NCBI RefSeq assembly: GCF_025147765.1
Contig: NZ_CP102265.1
Span: 2,951,001-3,015,000 of the forward strand
DNA length: 64,000 nucleotides
Origin: Blautia obeum ATCC 29174
GTDB lineage: Bacteria; Bacillota; Clostridia; Lachnospirales; Lachnospiraceae
Reading direction: 5' to 3'
This document shows, in pieces, positions 61,398 through 64,000 of the stretch (within the stretch, counting starts at the first letter, position 1; every line of letters begins with the position of its first letter). The notes below the pieces were generated by a model. The model was not told the origin of the DNA. It did no database searches and saw nothing but the letters and a program-made list of their open reading frames with translations. The position numbers and the translations under genes were made by a program.

Positions 61398-61662
61398 GTT
61401 TTTCCTCCATGTGTGTGATGACATTGGAATAAGCGGTCTTCGTGGATACGCCTTTCAGTCGGCCAATCTTGCCGGAAAGAGCACTGATGATATCCTGTGA
61501 AGCATCAATGGCAATACTGATGATGCTGATTCCTTTTTCACGGTATGGGATACCCATGCGACCGATGATATGGTCACGGGCATCGTAAAGGAGCTGGTTT
61601 AAAGTTTCAATCGAATTGTTGTCCTCTACAATGATGGAGATTACTGCTACTCTAGTATCCAT
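61390..61662 (-). CDS. TM1266-type putative iron hydrogenase system regulator
   Basis: 90 residues, an ACT-like alpha/beta fold. MDTRVAVISIIVEDN and DARDHIIGRMGIPYREKGISII are typical of the family named 'iron-only hydrogenase system regulator', which usually sits beside hydE, hydF and hydG. Here it opens the nitrogenase-like operon and its stop overlaps the nifH start by eight bases. CGGAGG precedes the start. Function unproven. Confidence 0.87.
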   Translation of the reverse strand: MDTRVAVISIIVEDNNSIETLNQLLYDARDHIIGRMGIPYREKGISIISIAIDASQDIISALSGKIGRLKGVSTKTAYSNVITHMEEKHD

Positions 61663-61697
61663 GTTAGTCCTCCGTGTTATACATACAATAATTATAG

Positions 61698-61733
61698 CTG
61701 TTCAGTGCCCTCATGGGACATTCTTCTGAACAG
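61698..61733. promoter_or_regulatory. CTGTTCAG/CTGAACAG dyad upstream of the nitrogenase-like operon
   Basis: CTGTTCAG (61698-61705) and CTGAACAG (61726-61733) are a perfect eight-base inverted repeat, with an inner CCC-TCAT-GGG. It lies at the transcription start region, so it may be an operator or leader hairpin. Confidence 0.5.
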
Positions 61734-61734
61734 A

Positions 61735-61763
61735 GCAATATATTATTAAATTCATCCAGTCAA
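61735..61763 (-). promoter_or_regulatory. Candidate promoter of the nitrogenase-like operon
   Basis: Minus-strand TTGACT (61758-61763), 17 bases, TATTGC (61735-61740): a good -35 but poor -10. A TATAAT at 61691-61696 is an alternative -10 without a matching -35. Confidence 0.35.
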
Positions 61764-61965
61764 CAGAATTCTGCACGAGTAGAAAACTGGATTGAACTGA
61801 CGGCAAACGGAGATTTCGTCGAGAGTTATGTGCTAGCTGCTGTCACCGAGCGCACTGTCTGAGGCAAAGCCGAGTTTGCGCGAATGACAGCAAACAAGCG
61901 CACGTAACGAACAGAAATCGCAGTGTGTCAGGAAACCAGTTTTTCTATCTCTGTGCAGATTCGTG
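61758..61965. repeat. Long palindromic element with conserved apex, copy 2
   Basis: An imperfect hairpin of about 200 bases between hypE and the nitrogenase-like operon. Arms: GAATTCTGCAC/GTGCAGATTC, TAGAAAACTGG/CCAGTTTTTCTA, CTGAC/GTCAG, GATTTC/GAAATC, TGTGC/GCACG-like, GCTGTCA/TGACAGC, GCGCA/TGCGC. The apex (61853-61878) is CACTGTCTGAG, seven bases, CGAGTTTG, as in copy 1, while the stems differ. The 61663-61994 gap holds this, the dyad and the promoter, and no gene. Confidence 0.75.
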
Positions 61966-61994
61966 ATTACTCATAATTAATGATTACTCATATC

Positions 61995-63011
61995 TTAACA
62001 TATACGTGGCAGTAACTCTCCCCCCGGCTGTGGAAGGAGTGCCTGAGTGCCGATTTCAGTGGTCATGACGACTTTACCCGGCTGATCATCAATAACTTCT
62101 CCGATAATGGCAGCATCTTTGGAGTATGGACATTTGCGGAGAGTCTCTACGATTTTTTCAGCTTCGGCTTTTGGTGCCATGATGACCATACGGCCTTCGC
62201 ATGCCAGATAAAGTGGTTCGAGTCCGAGCATGCCACAGACTCCTTTGACTTCCGGTGCTACCGGAACGGAGGCGGCATCAAGTCGAATCCCAACATTGCT
62301 CTGTCCGGCTATTTCATAGAGAACAGTTCCGACACCACCTCTTGTAGCATCGCGGATTACATGGAGATCATGAGTCGTGTTCATAACAGCTTCTACTGTT
62401 TTCCAGAGAGGCGCGCAGTCGCTGGTAACATTTGCTTCAATTCCGAAATCTTCTCTTGCAAGAAGGATCGTGCATCCATGTCTTCCGACATCTCCGGTCA
62501 CGATAATCGCATCTCCCGGATGCGCAAGTGTTCCGCCAACATTTACTCCGTCTTCAATCTGTCCCATTCCGGTCGTTGTGATAAAAACACCATCCACCTG
62601 TCCTTTTCCGGCTACTTTGGTGTCTCCGGACACGATATGTACACCTGCTTCTGTCGCCGTTTTTTCCATCGCAGAAACGATTTCTTCCAGTTTTTCCATC
62701 GGAAATCCCTCTTCGATAACAAATGCACAGGTCAGATAGAGTGGTTTTGCACCCATGCAGGCAAGATCATTGACTGTTCCACAGATAGAAAGTTTACCAA
62801 TATTTCCTCCCGGAAAGAATGCCGGTGAAACGATAAATCCGTCTGTTGATACTGCCATTTTTCCTGCCGGCGGAGTCAATACTGCTGCATCATCTGCAGT
62901 CAGATCCGGATTTGCAAAATGTGCTGCAAAAATCTGGTCGATCAGTTCAGAGGTCTGGCGACCTCCGGCACCGTGTGCCATCGTTACTGTTTTATCTTTT
63001 AAACTGCTCAT
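61995..63011 (-). CDS. hypE: Hydrogenase maturation protein HypE
   Basis: 338 residues from the ATG at 63011 (AGAGG eight bases upstream). It dehydrates the thiocarbamoyl group on its C-terminal cysteine to give the CN ligands of NiFe hydrogenases. The PurM-like fold is seen in MAHGAGGRQTSELI, DGFIVSPAFFPGGNIG, HIVSGDTKV and DATRGGVGTVLYEIA. The C-terminal PRIC with the modified cysteine is intact. It follows hypD after 97 bases. Confidence 0.95.
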   Translation of the reverse strand: MSSLKDKTVTMAHGAGGRQTSELIDQIFAAHFANPDLTADDAAVLTPPAGKMAVSTDGFIVSPAFFPGGNIGKLSICGTVNDLACMGAKPLYLTCAFVIEEGFPMEKLEEIVSAMEKTATEAGVHIVSGDTKVAGKGQVDGVFITTTGMGQIEDGVNVGGTLAHPGDAIIVTGDVGRHGCTILLAREDFGIEANVTSDCAPLWKTVEAVMNTTHDLHVIRDATRGGVGTVLYEIAGQSNVGIRLDAASVPVAPEVKGVCGMLGLEPLYLACEGRMVIMAPKAEAEKIVETLRKCPYSKDAAIIGEVIDDQPGKVVMTTEIGTQALLPQPGGELLPRIC

Positions 63012-63107
63012 AGGATCATCCTCTTTTTTCTTAATATTATCATACCTGCAGATTGCTTCATTACTTCGTAATTCTCGCAGTCTTACAATCATTCGGAATA
63101 CGTTGAT

Positions 63108-64000
63108 TTATTGATTGTCTCCATACGCATAATAAGCCGAACATGCACCTTCATTCGAAACCATACACGCGCCTACCGGATGTTGCGGGGTACAGACTTT
63201 CCCAAATACTTTGCAATCGGATGGTTTACATTTTCCCTGCAGGACATCTCCGCACCGACAGGCAGGATTCGCTTTGCCCTGAATCGATGGAATGTTGTAT
63301 TTCTTTCTTGCATCAAATGCACTCCATTCTTTTTTGAGGCAGACTCCTGACTTTGGAATCACTCCAAGACCTCTCCACTCACTATCGCACGCCTCTGTCA
63401 TTTCTTCGGTAAGCTGTTGTGCCTCACGACTTCCTTCCGGCTTCACAACTCGCGGATAGCAGTTTACAAAGAATGGTTTTCCCTCCTGAAATTTCACCAG
63501 TGCAACCGCCAGTGCTGTGAGAAGCTCTTTTGCTGTAAAACCGGCCACAACACCACTTACCCCTTCCTCTGTCAAATCTTCACAGAGTTCCGTACCTGTG
63601 ATTGCATTGACATGTCCGGGATACAGAAAAACATCTGCACTTCCTTTTAAGGCTTCATATGCCTGTGGCATGGTTTTGTTCGCCATTAACAGAGAATAAT
63701 TAGAAAGCTCATCTTTCTTCGCCTGTTTTACAGAAAGGCACTCTGCCGGTGTCGTTGTTTCAAAACCGACAGAAAGAAAAACGACCTGTTCTTCCGGATG
63801 TTCAAGAGCATATTTTTCTGCATCGGCCGGAGAATAAACGATTCTGATCTTTGCTCCTTTTTCTCTTGCTCCTGCAAGGCTCATTTCCGTTCCAGGCACT
63901 CGTACCAGATCTCCAAAGGTACAGATCGTCACATTTTTTTTCAGTGCCAACCACACCGCTTCATCAATAAATCCGACTGGTGTTACGCAGACCGGGCATC
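63108..64000 (-). CDS. hypD: Hydrogenase maturation protein HypD (5' end beyond the right edge)
   Basis: At least 297 codons; the frame is open to the window edge and the first visible residues are CPVCVTPVGFIDEAVWLAL, the HypD cysteine motif, so a start at the internal GTG 63956 would be wrong. Also seen: GFETTTPAECL, YPGHVNAITG, and the C-terminal cluster cysteines in ACRCGDVLQGKC and CTPQHPVGACMVS. HypD with HypC assembles the Fe(CN)2CO unit. hypC, hypF or a NiFe hydrogenase may lie to the right. Confidence 0.95.
   Translation of the reverse strand, partial: CPVCVTPVGFIDEAVWLALKKNVTICTFGDLVRVPGTEMSLAGAREKGAKIRIVYSPADAEKYALEHPEEQVVFLSVGFETTTPAECLSVKQAKKDELSNYSLLMANKTMPQAYEALKGSADVFLYPGHVNAITGTELCEDLTEEGVSGVVAGFTAKELLTALAVALVKFQEGKPFFVNCYPRVVKPEGSREAQQLTEEMTEACDSEWRGLGVIPKSGVCLKKEWSAFDARKKYNIPSIQGKANPACRCGDVLQGKCKPSDCKVFGKVCTPQHPVGACMVSNEGACSAYYAYGDNQ

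Noticed and set aside
58043..61662. Nitrogen fixation genes
   Set aside because: NifH-like and component 1-like proteins are present, but the ligand set is incomplete, the subunits are short, and no other nif gene is in the window. I describe them as nitrogenase-like only.
1..64000. tRNA, rRNA, CRISPR, insertion sequence, prophage
   Set aside because: No cloverleaf with CCA-type end, no repeat-spacer pattern, no transposase, integrase or capsid-like protein was seen on reading both strands.

Overview
The window reads as chromosomal DNA of a strictly anaerobic Gram-positive gut bacterium, most likely a Lachnospiraceae (Bacillota, Clostridia), perhaps Blautia-like. The reasons are AGGAGG-type ribosome binding sites, sigma-A promoters, YesM/YesN two-component regulators, ECF vitamin transporters, a class III (anaerobic) ribonucleotide reductase, HydF, many lipoboxes ending in LTGC, and the Firmicutes order rho-rpmE-DUF1385-prmC-prfA. 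I see no phage, insertion sequence, CRISPR array, tRNA or rRNA. About 58 protein genes are supported, most on the minus strand. Genes run off both edges: an M20 amidohydrolase on the left and hypD on the right.

Layout. 0-3 kb: polar amino acid ABC transporter. 3-5.5 kb: hydF and dapF on the plus strand. 5.5-8.7 kb: a YdiB-like dehydrogenase, a HAD phosphatase and an AAA/DUF4143 ATPase. 8.9-18.5 kb: a divergent hydroaromatic acid (quinate/shikimate) module, with a YdiB-like dehydrogenase, an iron-sulfur flavin ene-reductase and a LysR regulator on minus, and an MFS carrier, AroD and a TRAP transporter on plus. 18.7-28.1 kb: a monosaccharide ABC transporter with a binding-protein/kinase/response-regulator sensory operon; the response regulator carries a one-base frameshift. 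28.3-34 kb: chorismate mutase-shikimate kinase fusion, an FtsX-type ABC exporter, and AzlCD with an ACT protein. 34-50 kb: NrdD fused to a redoxin domain, then housekeeping genes (hflX, glmM, prfA, prmC, rpmE, rho, hisC), malic enzyme and a FadR-type regulator. 50-57.9 kb: a lipoprotein, a sodium/alanine symporter, ThiT, an ECF transporter, RNase H1 and RidA. 58-64 kb: a nitrogenase-like operon (TM1266-type regulator, NifH-like, NifD/E-like and NifK/N-like proteins) followed upstream by hypE and hypD.

Two groups of genes look like cooperating systems worth following. In the hydroaromatic module, the transporters, two YdiB-type dehydrogenases, AroD and an enone reductase could take up quinate or shikimate and use them as electron acceptors. 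In the right-hand cluster, a NifH-like reductase with both cluster cysteines sits with two nitrogenase component 1-like subunits, without other nif genes in view but beside genes that build the Fe(CN)2CO group of NiFe hydrogenases. Its product is not known to me. Two long palindromic intergenic elements (18.5-18.7 kb and 61.76-61.97 kb) share a constant apex on unrelated stems.
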